From Ascidia mentula (lineage: Eukaryota > Chordata > Ascidiacea > Phlebobranchia > Ascidiidae): 64,000 nt of DNA. Both the position numbers and the translations under genes were made by a program. Shown piece after piece: positions 39,601 to 53,298 of the stretch. The first letter of the stretch is position 1, and every line of letters starts with the position of its first letter. The DNA lies in NCBI GenBank assembly GCA_947561715.1, contig OX387198.1:13020001-13084000 (forward strand). The letters are read 5' to 3'. The notes beneath the pieces are model-generated. The model saw only the letters and a list, made by a program, of their open reading frames with translations. It was not told where the DNA came from and did no database searches.

Positions 39601-42600
39601 CCGTCTTTCATTCTCGGTCACGCTTTGGGGGCAACTCGCCAACTCGGGGGCCTCGCGGGCCAAGGAACAACAAGGGCACCCGAAGCGCACCAACGGTGTA
39701 ATCAGTCAACATCAAAGCTGGGCCCGCCGAAACGCACAGAAACAGACCACTTGATGCGGCCTCTGGACCGCCAGGCATAAGAGCTGCAAATTCCGCTGAA
39801 CTGAGGGTGGCGATAGCTTCGCCTAATGACCGTAAACCCTCAAGAACCGACTAAAGTGCGCCGGCCAAGTCTTGGGCTGACGCGGGGTTCAGGACTTCGT
39901 TTGGGGTCCTTTCTCGTCGCCAGTGAACGGACGATGAAACCGACTCGACCCGTTGCGCTCGAGCTGCTGCTAGGAAGTAAACTGACAGTTGCCATGACGA
40001 CCGCATGTAAAACGATTTGCGCCGAATCTACGCTTCAGGAAGGGATTACAGGCCGCGGCAATGACAAGAAACAGTCGCGCGAAGGGCTGATTTTGGTCTG
40101 TTGGATATTCAGTTACGCGGCGGCGAGCGTTTATAACATGAATCAAGCTCGACTTGTTTGATGTCCGCCGCGCAGCGGCTTTGTACCTTCGCACTTCGGC
40201 TTTGCGGGATGCACAACTGATGCTCTTCTTGACAGAACAACACACGTCCACTTCTCGGCCGCCAGATCTGCAGTGTTCTTACAGCACGCGGCACCGCATG
40301 TATAAATGTACATCACGTCATGAGTGGCGAAGCTTCGCAGGGAACAAAGCAGAATTGTGTTTTTGCGACCACCTCTCTTGCGAGCTTTGCAGATCGCACT
40401 CCGCGCGAGGGCGAGCACTTAAGCGGTCAACTGGTTTGCAAGCAGCCGGGCGTGGAACGGCCCTTATAAGATTTTCGACTAATGCACGGCTATGGCAGCG
40501 CATTGTGTGGGCCCAGCACGAGCGTTGGGCGTGCTTTGGCGGAGACGGGTGATTTTGTTCCACTATCCTGACAACAGATTTGCCGTCGAGCGATTGGCCG
40601 TTCCATCGGCCCACCCACTTGTACTTCATCGGCTCAGTAAATAGCTGGGCGTCCCGTTGTACTTTTGCACTGTGAACCAAGAGTGCAGATTTGCGTCTGC
40701 TCGCAGACAATACTGATGTGCAGCTGTGTTTGGGCAAACAGCAAGGCCTGGACGAGGCAAGTCCGCGTGGGGGACTGACAGAACTTAACGCGCGATCTGG
40801 CTTTCCGAAGTGCGCTGGTTTATAAAAACATGAGAGCCCGCATTTTTCATCGTAGCGTTTCAGTCGCTCTGAGCTTGTAAGCAAACCTGTCAACCTTGGA
40901 CGCGACGGTGCGCGACGCACGCCGGCAACATGTGCCAACTGTTCATACATGCCGCAGAAGAGGTCTTACATGACAACTAGCAAGTGCGCAAACCTATCCG
41001 TCACTGTTAAATGCGACGATGCCTCGACAAATCCAATTCTCTTCATTATTTCACGCCTGTAACACACGGGACAATCCTCAAGTCGTTGTTCTATTGGAAC
41101 GCTCGATGTGGTGGTGAATTGCATGTTTGCGGGTGGCATACAGCGCTTGGCAACGTCAAGTTTCACGAGCTCTGACATTTTCTAAATATATCGACAACGT
41201 CAGGGTGCCGGGCTTGCTTTATCAGGAACCGCGGCGTCCTTCGGATTAACTTGTCGATTCCGGGGTCTCGTCGAGACAGACATGGCGTTAGTAGCGAGGG
41301 CGCCTTTAATCCCACGGAGATAGGGCAGAAGCATTTAGTCTAACCAACTACACTGATTACATGCTTTTGCTAGGAGACGAACTGCAAGGTTACTAGTTGC
41401 AGTGGTGCAAGGTCACCAGATCTTACCGATTTGAAACCCTTGTTTTAGAGAGCAAATTAAAACCATATATGCACATCTGTGTGTTATTTACGATTTTTGA
41501 ACATACTGTACCAGGAAAGTCAAATTGGAACTGGCCAATTTAAAAAGTAGGTCACCAAATGTCAATCCATTGCCGCTGAGTAGGAAAGTGTTTTGATTCA
41601 ATTGCCTCTTTGGCTATGAATAAGCCTTGAACGTCCCTTACTTACCGTGGCCGTGTCCACCAACCCCTTGCTCACTGGCTCGTTGGCCGACAGCGAATGA
41701 TTAATGACGTCAGTGACAGACGCGCGCGTTTTCGTGATCCGTCGATCTTCCACTGCAAACCCAGTTTGTTTTCCTAATCCTTGTGGAAAGGACTCGGCAG
41801 GGAAGCCCTTTGTGTGTCAGCGATTCGCCTTTGACCTTGCCGACGCTGTTCCCTCTGTCGAGAGCAACGTTGTTGTGATCGTAAACTGTAGCTTGGTTTG
41901 CGTCCAATCGGCGTTGCCAAGACGCGTGTCTAGTGTTTTCAAGGAAAGGTTGCCTTGCAATTAGGCTTACGCACAGCAACCCGAGACAGATAAATCAATT
42001 GTTTGGGTCATTGGAGTTACACCACTTCTGATTTGTGTTTCTTTATCTTAAACGCAAGGAAGAATTTTCTTTCATGGTTGTAAATGTAGCACACTACCTG
42101 TCAAACGGCGATGATAGTTGTGTATAGTTAAAGCTATTCGAAAAGCGACCGTGTTCAACTTGACGTATCAATTTACAACCAATTTCTATGTCTTTTCCAT
42201 CGCTCTCAATAAAGCGCTGTTTACAAGCCCTTCGTCAAATACTGCCGCAGATCTGAAGCGCTATTCAACTTGTTGCGCTTTTCCATACGCGGCACCGGCT
42301 TAATTCGACCTCGCCTTGTTATTATCGACTAACATGTTGTACTTGAAGCAAAGAACTTGCCTTCAAAGCCGGGCGCCGAGTCTGGGCGAAGTTACGCCAA
42401 TGGAACAGGAGCTCGTTTTAAATTTGTCACGGAGCGATTTATCGGCAATTGGGGAACATGGGTTTCTGTGTACAGGCGGGCACGGCATCTTTCATTCGAG
42501 CGGCCTGTATTGCCTATTTACTCGACGCTCACTTGCTTGCGTTGAAGTGTTATTGGGCGCGGCCCCTTGTAACGTAGCGAGGCGCCACGTTTTGTACAGA

Positions 42601-45600
42601 GAAATCAGGAGCGCGAGTATTTTGACTGGGTTTTGAAGAGGGAATGCGTGAACAACATACATTTTCTCGTTGTGTTTTTTTTCACCATTCGACACGCCCC
42701 CCTACACGTTCACTTTCTCGTGGACATTTTCCCACCCAAACCCTCATAAAAAAATCACCGCTTTTCGGTTTAACATTTATTTGAAAATTGACGTAAGAGA
42801 TGTGTAACTTGCCTACGGCCTTAAATCATCAAAGTCCTTTCGGTTCGGATACAAAAAACTCTCTGAAAGGGGGAAACGTTAAATTTTTGTGGCTCTCAAA
42901 CCGCTGTTGGTTCACATTGAATTCGGCGGACATTTTCCAAATTAAATCAAACCCTTATTTGCATTACAATGTTCCACAGACTTTGTAAGGGTTTATGGGG
43001 AGAAGTCTTGGTTATTGGGAAATTTAATAGCTTTCCCCTAAAGTTGTTTGTTACAAAGTCCAATATCCTGGTCTCTGACGTTTCGTATTTTCCTGTCCAG
43101 ATGCAACTGGAGAAAACCGCCACCAACCACGATGACGTATCAGCGGGAAAGGTTGCAAATGCGTGCGATTATGGAGCCGGATTGCGAGGTAAGCCAGCGA
43201 AGTTATTTCAAAAGTTTTTCCAAATTTTGGGCCGCAACTCACGTATGTTAGCAACGTTCAAAAGACATTGTCAATCCTTCCTAAATATAACTGGGACAGC
43301 GATTTCGAAACACGCGACATTTCACTCCTCACGTCATGTTTGTTTGTTGTTCCTGATTTCCGCGGGTTTTCACGCTTCGCGACCAGCCGTAGACCCCAAA
43401 TGGAAACGTCGCGTTCCATAACAATCAGGCCACCCTGCCACGCGGCGTGTGACGTCACAATAAACTTCTCGCGTTCGACAGGAAGTGGCAACTCGAAATC
43501 GCCTTACGCTTGCCACGGCGTAGGGGGTCCAAGGGGTAAATGGGCCCAGAAAAGGGGGTGTTGAGTGGGTGACGTGACTCCCGGTATTGTCACGTAGCGT
43601 GCCGAGGGGCGTTGTCGCGCATTTGACGCCACGCGAGCATTGCAACGCGATTGTGACGTCACGTTTGGGAATCAATTGAAAATCGTGACGCGCTGTCCGG
43701 TTTCTCTGTCGTGTCGTCTGCCACCAATTATTAACTCTGTCCCGACTCGGGTTAAACTCCAAACCGTCTACTTTATTACACAACAGAAAAAAACACTTTT
43801 GGCCCAATTTTAGAACAATCCTTAAATTTCGTTTTGATAAGAAGTAAACCTTACGCTGGGGTCCAGGGTTGCACCAAACCCACAAACTAGGCATTTTAGA
43901 TTTACCGAACACCGCTAATTACATAAGGTTAATGCATTTGACATTTGCAAGCTCGCGTCAGCATCTAATCTCAGCGCCCTGTTTTTTTACCCACCTCGCC
44001 CAGACCGAGCTTGTTTTTCATCCTCATGTACGTCGATTATCAGTTACACTTCGGTGATTGCGCTATGCTTGGCCTGTGGGTGCGGGAATTCCTGATCCCC
44101 TAATCCGATTAAGGGACATAATTTTATCCGAACTCCTTGGGTAAGTTCGCGGTGCACCAATGCTGTCTTTGCGGCACTTCGCTGGTCGCGGTGAACGGTA
44201 TGCAGTCCCCTTGCGTTCAGAAACGGGGAGTAATTGGCATGCCAGATTTTGGCGCCAATAGTAGGGGAGGGGGTGGACAGGGCGCAAAAATGGGGTCGGA
44301 GGGCGCTATTTGGGGAGCATCGAATAAAGAAATATTACACACGGCTTTAAGGAAAGGCCCACTGCCCTTTTGATTATCTTGAACCATGTTTTCGTAGCTC
44401 AGGTAATAAATCTGACTCCTGATCTTATTGGTAAACTATTTACGGGAATTTAGATGTGCTTGGGATACTATCAAATGCATGCACAATTTTTTTTTAAAGT
44501 TATTTCTTCCAACAGTAGCTTTTTTCTACTATACCTTGGACGTAGCAACTTGAAAGAAAACAGATAGGAGGGTAGTTGAGTCGTAACTGTAAAAATATGT
44601 TTGTCCCGCTTGTTTACATTTAAACTGAACAATGAAGCGTCGATCAAAGAGTGCTCGTTAAGTGGCTAGTAGTGGTCCAACGCAGCGCAGTGGCAGATGT
44701 GGTAAAGCTTTCTCGCCTCGACAGCCACTTGGCACTCGCATCAAAGGCGGCATGGCCCGGAAAACAATGATTTGTAAGTACGCAGCTTAAAAGGCCGTCG
44801 CACAGTACCTTCCGGCTAATGCTCCTGCATCGCTCATTGAGTCAAACACCGTTTGGAGTTGCTTCGCAATCCACCAATTAAGGATCAAGAGCGTGTAACG
44901 GCGTGTGTGGCCTGACCAGCATATCATCGCATCGCCTTTTTGGCCTGTGATATCTGGTGCATAGCCGGAGTATCAAGGGCGCGCGAATCCCCATGAACGC
45001 GGAAGAACCACCCACAGGGAGAGACGAATTGAGAGCGAAGACAAAGCTTTACGCGATACGCACTCAAGCTTTAAATCCTAGGATCATCATAACGTTGTAA
45101 CCACCAGTCGTCGGGAAGGGGTTCCTCGGGTGTGCGGATCAATGCCATTCTGTTGCTTTAGAATATAACCCATTCACATACATTATAGACATGCAAAAAG
45201 TCGATCACAAAGTCTTTTCCGTACAACCACTGTTCGGAACTACTAAATAATTTGTTTAAAACTCAAAGGGTCATATCTCTGCGGAGTGATGGCAGCCGAC
45301 TAACCCTTGAAACCGCAAGTTTACGTTCGAGCACAAAACGATCAGTTTACACACTGGCTAATCGTCTAAACAACCTGCGACGTATTGTAACACGAACAAG
45401 AAATCAAAGATTGTTGCGCAAGCCGCTCTACACTCGCCGGCCGACCGGGGGATTTGTGACCAGATAAACTACGCCCGGGCGACTTCGGTTTCCACCAATT
45501 TTGGGCGATTTCGCGAAATTCGAGCTTGTCAAGCAATGCATGGCGTCCGAATTCGGAGGCACAACAAAGTTGGGAGAGAGAGCGAGAGGCTTAAAACTCG

Positions 45601-48600
45601 GTTTTCCTTTTAACACCTGGACACTTGCGCCCACTCGACATAATAAACCTCGTTGAGCCGAACCGCTGCGTCCACTTTCGCGATTCTGGGCGAGAATTTT
45701 GAGGGGGGAGCGGAACGCTTTGAAAAGTCGACTTGCCGGATGATTCGTCATTCAAATTGTCATCGACGGGCCCGGTGAGACGGAACGTATCAAAGGGCGA
45801 TTTTCGGCGGGAAATTGATTGTCCCTCGTTTCGAATCAATTGTTTCGGTCTGGGATTTTGCTAAAGCCCGGCCCTGGCGTGGGAAATGGCCGTAATTTTG
45901 CTCAGCTCGTAAGTGCGGTCTAAAAATGTCAGGGCCCATATAGGCAATATTGCAACCTTCCGCATGGTGATCGGAAAGAAACTCTTGTCTGCTGTGTGCG
46001 CATGGAGCTTTAGCATATGTGTAGCGGCGTGGTCCGGGCCGCTATCAGCTCAATCAACAACGTAAAGGGTGCGATCCATACCGCTTGTGCATAATATATT
46101 TCGAGCGAGACTGGGACCAAGATCAGCGCCGGATTAACGCTAGTTTACTACAACGCCTCCCTAATGTCACTGTGATGGATAGGGGGAGATTTTAGCGAGT
46201 TAAAAAGCACAGACATCCTAGTGTTGCAAGTTGCAACGCCCTCGCATTCTCGCTGCTGGGACGTCATAGGTCACATTTGGATCTCCGAACCCTCTGCACA
46301 ATAACAACCCCTGCTGTTGTGTGGCTTCTCACACACCAGGGTGCAACTCACGAGTCGAACATTTCTAGCTGAAAAAAGATTTGTATGAATTTTATTTTGG
46401 TCATAGTAGACACCATTTCAGGCAACTCGCTCTGGCTTCATTCTGCTTTCGGCCACGACCTTGTTACGCGAAGGCAACATATGGGGACACATTTGAGATA
46501 TCATTGTTTGTACGGCTTCAAAAAATATTTTTTCTTTCAGTGCACCTACCCGACTTGAAAGCACCCACAAACACCTTCAACTCAACGCCATGTGTACGAA
46601 AATCAACCGCAGTCGAAAGAGTATCAGCAGCTACCAACGAAAAGGTGTGTTTTGCGAGAACCCTACAACGGTATATACTTAGCGCATAAAACGTAACAAT
46701 TACATTACATATGAGTAATAACTCTGCGCAAGTATTACAGATATTGTCTGCCAAGCGTTTCTTGCCATTTTCATGGTAATATTTCTGCTTTTTAGGGTGA
46801 AACAGAGTGGACCATTTCTTTTGACAACAACAAGGGCACTGACGCCGGGAGATCACGTGATGAGGTACGGTATTGTTGCTTTTTTGGAAGAGCGACTTCG
46901 GTGTTTAGTCTGCCTCACATGGCGTTACCAAACCTCACACTATAGGACCCCTGGGTGGTCTTTAGGGGGGAAAGAGAGTATGTTCCTTGCGGGGCGTCTG
47001 GAGGCCTTTCGTTCAACGGATGTTGACCTTTTTGCGAATTAAAGGCTTTGGTTGTGAACACTGGTAGTGAGATAGGGGCGATCCCCAATGGACCGATGGC
47101 GCCGTAGTCGCCGGGAATTCGGCGCCGGTTGCGATTTGCCCAAGAAAACAGAGGCGATAAAAACTCCGCGGCCTAGTATTTGTGACGAGTTGCGGTGAAT
47201 CGAAAATGGCATCCCCATTGTCGAGCAGATCATCAGCGACGGACGGAGACCCTTATAAGGTTTGCAGATGCAACGTCTTTCACCGCGGACGGTTATGGAG
47301 CTGGGTCTCATGAGGTCGGTGGTGGTGCAGTGCCACCTCAAAACGTTCATTACCAAGCGCGGATTTCCAGGCAGGCTTTAATCATTGTCGCGGCGCGCCC
47401 GATATATTGCTTCAGTATTGACTGATCGCGGGCCTCACACACCACAGTGCTTTGGGAGGGGCCGAGCGCCGTTAAGTCAATTGGGTTCGTCGGGGTTGGA
47501 AGCAACATGTGACAAACTGAAGAGGGGTTTATTGCCCGCCGCGAGCTCCTTATGTGCGTCTGACGTGGCGCTTTATCATAACAGATCAAAGTGGCTTGCG
47601 GATATTATTACTTAGTGTCGCCAGAGGGAGTGACAGCGAACCAACAATGGGACGGTTGAAATAATTTGACGACGCTGATTAAACCTTCGTCGCGCTTCAG
47701 TTGTCGGCAATACAGCGACGGGATCTGTGGTATTACTTCTGTAGCTCCTGGGATGGCGGGAATTCACTTAGCTGAATATAGGCCACCTGTGCCGACTTTG
47801 TTGTGGCGCCGTAAATACATAAAGGCTTATCCCGGGGCTAAATTCCGACAAAGAAACTCCGGCGCCGGTAGCGTGACAGTTCCGCCTTAAATACTATTCC
47901 TCTGAAGGTGTCTATCATCGTGTAGCTATAATATATCGCGGGTGTTCATTTTCGCTCGACAGTTTGTCTTCTAATTCCACTGATGGAAAATATTGTCGCC
48001 GCAGTACATTGCTATGGTAATTCACTTGGTTGAAATTTATTTTCTATCGATGTACAGCGGAGTCTACATCATTTCCAACCGTTACCTACATTGGGATTTT
48101 ATGCAAAAATCCGATGCTTTTGTTTTATGGCACCGTTTGAGGAGGCGCTGAGATGGTTTGCTTACGTGGAAACTCGCTTTGTGCGCGGGCAAATCGCCCG
48201 GTAATGAAAGATAATCGGCCGAAATTGAGCTCCGGCATCGCATGACGTGGCCCGAACAGTCTTTCATCGTTCGAGCCGACTGGCTTGACTCGAGTGATCA
48301 TAATTGCCGCCGATGATACCTCTCTCCGCACGCCATTATGTCACAACGCGCAACGGTGGTTCTTTCATGTCGTCTGGTTGCGCATCCCCAGGCCCACCGC
48401 CGACTTTAGCCACTCTATCTTACAGTGTATATTGCCATACCGCCGGGAGCCACAACACAGGCGCAAGTCGCGTGTAATTACCCTTCCTCCGTCAAAGGCA
48501 AAGCCACGCGTTTCTGATGTGGCCCACGCGCAGACGGAGGGTAAAGACTGAGTGATTCTCTCCTCCATTTTTAAACTTGTTGTCCCTGATTCCGCGGGCC

Positions 48601-51600
48601 CACATGAAAGTGTTGTTGTTGCAACCGACCATCCATCATCGAATTTTCGCGCTTTCTGACCCATTCAGAAGCGGAAATGGACCCAGCCGCACGCGAAATT
48701 CGCGCAGATTCGTGCGTGATTCGGAAATACCTCGCGCGCCCGCTTGCCTAATCGTGGTGTTTACCCGTTCGTGGTCAAACACCTGTAACAAGCAATTCTA
48801 AAAACTCTGGGCCTGGACTGGACCCACATGGATCGACCTTGTTTTTTCGGCAACCATCGTTGATTTTGTTCTTCGTATTTAAATTAGAAGAGAGCAATTT
48901 AGGAAAATAATTCGGAAATGATAAAAACCTTCTTGTTGTTCCGTTGTTTCTAAACCTAAATTGTTTAGGTGCAGGGAAACAGCGAAATCTTGTCTGAGAA
49001 AGTGCTTAATCGTTACTAGTAACAACAAGTATGAGATAAATTTAGTCTACGCACGGCATTGGATAGGAGCCAATGGTGCATATGAATAGTTTAATTCTAG
49101 CGGATCAGCGCGTTGATAGTTTATCAAAAAACTGAAAGATCAGAAATCGACACGAGAAAATGTAACAACTTGTGAGCTTTCCGTGTTTCCGAAACACGCG
49201 GGTGTTTACGCGACAACGCGCGCTAAATCGGATTTCGAAAATATCCCTGCGCCGCCGCCGCTGACGTCATCACCGTCCCGTGACGTAAACCTGCGTGAGT
49301 GACGTTTCCAAAATCGAATTCCACAAGGGCGCCATGTTGTCAAAAATACCAGGAGGCGGAAAAATTGCAGACTCACTTTGGTTGCTTTGTTGGTTGGAAG
49401 TTGATTCCGATTGGGCGAAGCGTGTTGATAAGCAGCAGCGAGCGAGTGATGGCGCGCCAACAGAAGCGTTTCATCTGCGCGACTTATATCCGTCCAAGCC
49501 GCTTTACCTTAATCCCGTGGTCCGAAAACAAACAACGGACTCGCTTTCTGAGACACGGCGGCTGGCGAGAAGGCCACGTTCGGCGCCATTTTGCGCGTGC
49601 TACTTTTTCTCCTGTAATTATGATTTATGATTGATGTGGCGTATGACTTACAAGTTGACAACCGATATCGTCAGCATATCGTTCGAAAACGATAAAAAGT
49701 TTTTTTGGGACAAACCAAATGGTGTTGTTTTGTTGTATCCCTTTTTTATATTTAGTTCATGTCAACATGAAAATGAAATAGGTATACAGTGCTGTTTATA
49801 TCTCCACGAAAAATACATAATCCCATAAAACCACCAAACTCAAATGGAATTGTATTCTTTTGTTAACAGGAGCTTTTTCAAATCATGAACTCCATCCGGG
49901 ATGCCCTGGATAGCGGGATTGGTCAATACTCGCAAGGCCAAAACCGTCTCCGTGTTCGTCTTTCCGTCACTCCAGAGCCGAAATCCTCGCACCGATTGCG
50001 CCAAGAAGAAGATGACGTCAGCATCTCCAGCCGACAAACATCAAAAAGCGATGACGAAACCAAGCGGAGATGCAGGCACGAAAGAAATGATGAAAGGTAA
50101 CTTTGCGACATAACAGTATTGAGTTGCTAACAGTGTTAATTACGAGATGTTTGCGATAAATCCCCATACAAAAGTGATAGTGGTATTTGTGTAAACCAAA
50201 AAAAGGCAACTTTCCCTAATCAACACATTCCGTTTGTGGCCCCTCCATAACTTCGCCGACTTTTGCGTCTCGAGACACGAGAAAATTATCTCCAGATGCA
50301 AGGCCGGGTACCGGTTACCCACGGGGTCGATTGCGGCGTGTTTCCTGGGCCTGCGGCCAGAACGCTTCCTGCCCTGCAGTTCGGGTATCACCCAAGTCAG
50401 ACGCCACAAGAGACGGGCAAGGCTTAAGTTTTCCAATTACTGCGTCAAGTTCTTACGTCATTTCGGCGGGTTGGGGTTGGGCGGGCACTGCAGCATGAGA
50501 CACGTTGATTTCGACCAATTATGAACAATTTTCTTTTCCGGTACTAACATATCTCGATAAAAAAACGTGGATAAAGATACGCTTATATGGAAGCTTACAA
50601 AGGTACACTTACTTCAATGCCACATTCTTATTCTCCCCAAGCAATATCTTCTATTTAACGTGCCTCGTTAATCAGATTTCAATCCCCGTTTAGAACTTGG
50701 AAGCCTTCGAAGAACCGAAAATTGCCGCTTTGCGACAGGGGGCGTTTGAAGTCGAGTCGCAAGGCCAATTTTCTACTCGTCACGCGTAAACTTAACACGA
50801 GTCGCTTACTTAACTCGATGCCCGCTCTAATTCGAATCCCTGGCGCATGTTCGAGGTTATCAGCTATCTGATAGGCGGCTCGGCGATTTTGCTTCAAAGA
50901 CCTCAACATTCGTGATAATGCCGATTCGAATTGAATTTCCGTGACGTCAGCTCGAACGATATGGCGGCGATCTTGCGCTTGAACCAGAGAGAAAAGGATC
51001 AGAAGTACAGTGCGCGGTCAAGTGGATGCGGCAAATCAAACATGACGTCACGCAGTGTCGATCGTGGGCTCGATGTGACGTAGAAATATGTAGGTTGTGG
51101 GAAAAGCACCTATTTTTGAACTTCGCATTCAGGCATTTGACAAATATATATGGTGATCGGCTACTGTTAGGTATCGGCTACTGTTAGGTGTGTAACAATT
51201 AGAAAGTAACGTCGAACATGAATGCACCCTTTGTGTTAAGAAAGGAAAGGATTATTGGATTTTCCACCACAATGTATAGAAATATTGAAATCAAGAAGCA
51301 AAAGGAACATTAAAATACATTAGCAAATTTCGCGATCTGAATTCAATTTTCCTTCATTCAAAGACTGAGGTTGTTTGAAACCAAAATAGAAACTGACAGT
51401 TCTTCAATCAATCACAGAACTTTTGAATGCAATTCGGTTCGTTTTCTGCTTGGACGGTAATCACTGAGTCACCCCTGAGGGACTCGTGAGCCCCGATGCA
51501 AACCACATGAAAGCCACAACCACTATTTACAGAAACTGCCCCTTTCAACCCCTTCCAGCGCTCTACATGGCGTGACGTGTAGACAGGTGCGTCACGGAAT

Positions 51601-53298
51601 CCTGTAAGTGAAGCCGAGCAATGTAATCTCGACTTTTGTTGGCTCGGCGTGGCAATTCGCGGTGCACATTACTGTGCAGAGCGGGCTACCGCGGCGGTGG
51701 ATTTAATGGAGTAATGTTGTTCGCAAGCGTTATATCGCTTGCCTCGATCAGTCAGAAAGGAAAAGGGCCCGCACGCTTGCCGCCAGCTCAAATAGCTGGT
51801 AAGTCCGAAAATCGACTTCTGGTCGCTAGTTAAGCGTTTATCGTAACGCGACATCGGCACTAAGTCATACGCGGATCTCATTCAATTCAGTGCTTGATCC
51901 ATGGGAATATATGACACTCGTCCCAAAGGCGGCGCGTTTATTTTTCCTCGTCGCCTTGTTGTGATAAGCCAAGTATAACAAGCAGATGAAAGAGCCGCCG
52001 AGGTTGCATTTCCGACGCCAGCAAAATAAACGCGATGTTAATCTCCTTTCGTGCGGGGCCGCCAAGCCCGTGCCCGGCCCCTGATCCCACTTACACCAGG
52101 GCAATTTTCATGTGGGTCCGTTTTTTCAGTTTACTGCACACAACGTGCATTCCGTATATGGGAATACATACATGTATGTGCCCTGTTTACCGAAACACAT
52201 CGCAGTGTTTGATGTCATGGGACGATTCGTGTAATAGGGTTGATGCGGTCCAGGTCTCTTACTAAAAGCAAACAACACTACAGGCTCACAATGAGCTTAA
52301 ATTCGTCACAGTTTCTATTTGTTTGCGTAGTATGATATATTTGAAGTAATATCTCTAATTAAGTAGAAATAGTAGGATCGTTAACGCAAACTGTTACCAT
52401 TTGTTTAATTTCCAGAAAACGCACCGACACTCACGCGAGATCGAGACGCAAGGACGAAAACGACCAAAAAAGCGGCATCGATCGCCAGCAGCACTACCGA
52501 CAGATTCCCGGCGTCGACAAGGACGAACCTAATATGCCTGACACGCCAGCATCGCAACCGCATCGCCAAACAGACAAAACGACGAGCAGGTCGCGGTCTC
52601 GCGAGCGCCACCACGTGTGCTCATCCAAGCAGCATTGTTGTCGTGGACATCGCTATCAATCGCCGTTCGATCAACGGTTCCAGGAGGCGATGTACTTGCG
52701 TCTTCGGGAACTGCAGCGAGATTCGGCGTGGGAGGAACGACTCACAACTCGCAAACTCTCAGATTCCGAGTCGAGCTCCTCTGAATCGAGTTCGGATTCC
52801 GAGTACAGCGGCGACAACGGGCGCGACGACACGAGTCGCGATCAGAGTCAAGTATCCCGGATTTTTGAGCCGCTGAGCAGCACTTCGATGCACGCGATAA
52901 CGCACTCGACTGAGCGAAGGATCGAGTTCGGTGTGGAACGAAGTGTTTCTTTCAAGCAACAAAACACAATTTCTGTCAGCGGGGTAGAAATTAACAAACA
53001 AAACCCATCAGCGACGTGTACACCCGACAGCGCCACCACGCGAAAGTCATGGGAAGGCAGGAGCTTGGCGAAAACGGACGCGCGGCGAAAATTCACCAAG
53101 ACGCGAAAAAAGTCCCCTGGGCCCTCAAAAGCCAATCACGGGTACCTGCGTGCGAACGTTTTACCTCCAGGCGCCACTAGCGCTTTTCCGAATACACCGC
53201 GGCTTGCCTCGCTGTCCCCTTTACAAGGTTTGGTGCAACGTCACCAGCATGAACATATTCACCATCACTACTATTATCACGGCAAGCCAAAAAGCTAA
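33653..53298 (+). CDS. NKD: Naked cuticle (NKD), Dishevelled-binding Wnt antagonist
   Basis: Six exons: 33653-33692, 34660-34701, 46541-46644, 46796-46864, 49870-50096 and 52416-53298 (TAA). All phases join to 454 aa; vertebrate NKD1 and NKD2 have about 450-470. The N-terminus MGVRHSKPHARRRRRKGG matches the MGxxHSKP start of vertebrate NKD: Gly2 is a myristoylation site followed by a basic cluster, and exon 2 ends in SPE as in vertebrates. Residues 63-125 form the EFX (EF-hand-like) region that binds Dishevelled: EWTISFDNNKG, then NRLRVRLSVTPEPKSSHR. Residues near 180 (RQQHYRQIPGVD) match the vertebrate RRNHYLDLAGIE. The middle is Ser/Arg-rich and acidic-Ser-rich. The C-terminus is the family His-rich tail (RHQHEHIHHHYYYHGKPKS). 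NKD is a feedback inhibitor of canonical Wnt signalling, acting at membranes and in the cytoplasm. Confidence 0.88.
34702..46540 (+). other. 11.8 kb intron 2 of NKD, CpG-rich and repeat-poor
   Basis: No exon in this stretch is needed for a continuous NKD protein. It is rich in CG and holds many ATCAAAG and TGACGTCA sites listed in the findings. Several long open frames (for example minus 40318-40950) are explained by the low frequency of stops in GC-rich DNA. Good splice-like ends at about 35735-35823 and 43103-43190 were considered as cassette exons and rejected on phase. Confidence 0.5.
46865..49869 (+). other. NKD intron 4
   Basis: A 3.0 kb CpG-rich intron bounded by GAG|GTACGG and TTAACAG|GAG. 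It contains the TCF site AGATCAAAG at 47583-47591 and TGACGTCA at 49262-49269. No other feature seen. Confidence 0.45.
50097..52415 (+). other. NKD intron 5
   Basis: A 2.3 kb intron bounded by GAAAG|GTAACT and TTTCCAG. It holds two TGACGTCA sites (50942, 51043) and a perfect 17-base tandem duplication, ATCGGCTACTGTTAGGT, at 51156-51189. Confidence 0.45.

Noticed and set aside
39183..39701. 172-codon plus-strand open frame
   Set aside because: Arg/Ser/Pro-rich composition typical of frames in CpG-rich DNA; no homology recognised.
40318..40950. 210-codon minus-strand open frame
   Set aside because: It lies in GC-rich NKD intron sequence where stops are rare, has no recognisable domain, and overlapping frames on the other strand are equally long.
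43103..43190. Exon-like segment after TTTTCCTGTCCAG ending at GAG|GTAAGC in the large NKD intron
   Set aside because: Its usable frame would need phase 0 input, but NKD exon 2 ends in phase 1. Joining exon 2 directly to 46541 gives a continuous 454-aa protein of normal family length.
44390..44460. GTAGCTCAGGT word resembling a tRNA D-arm
   Set aside because: No matching acceptor stem, anticodon arm or T arm could be folded around it.
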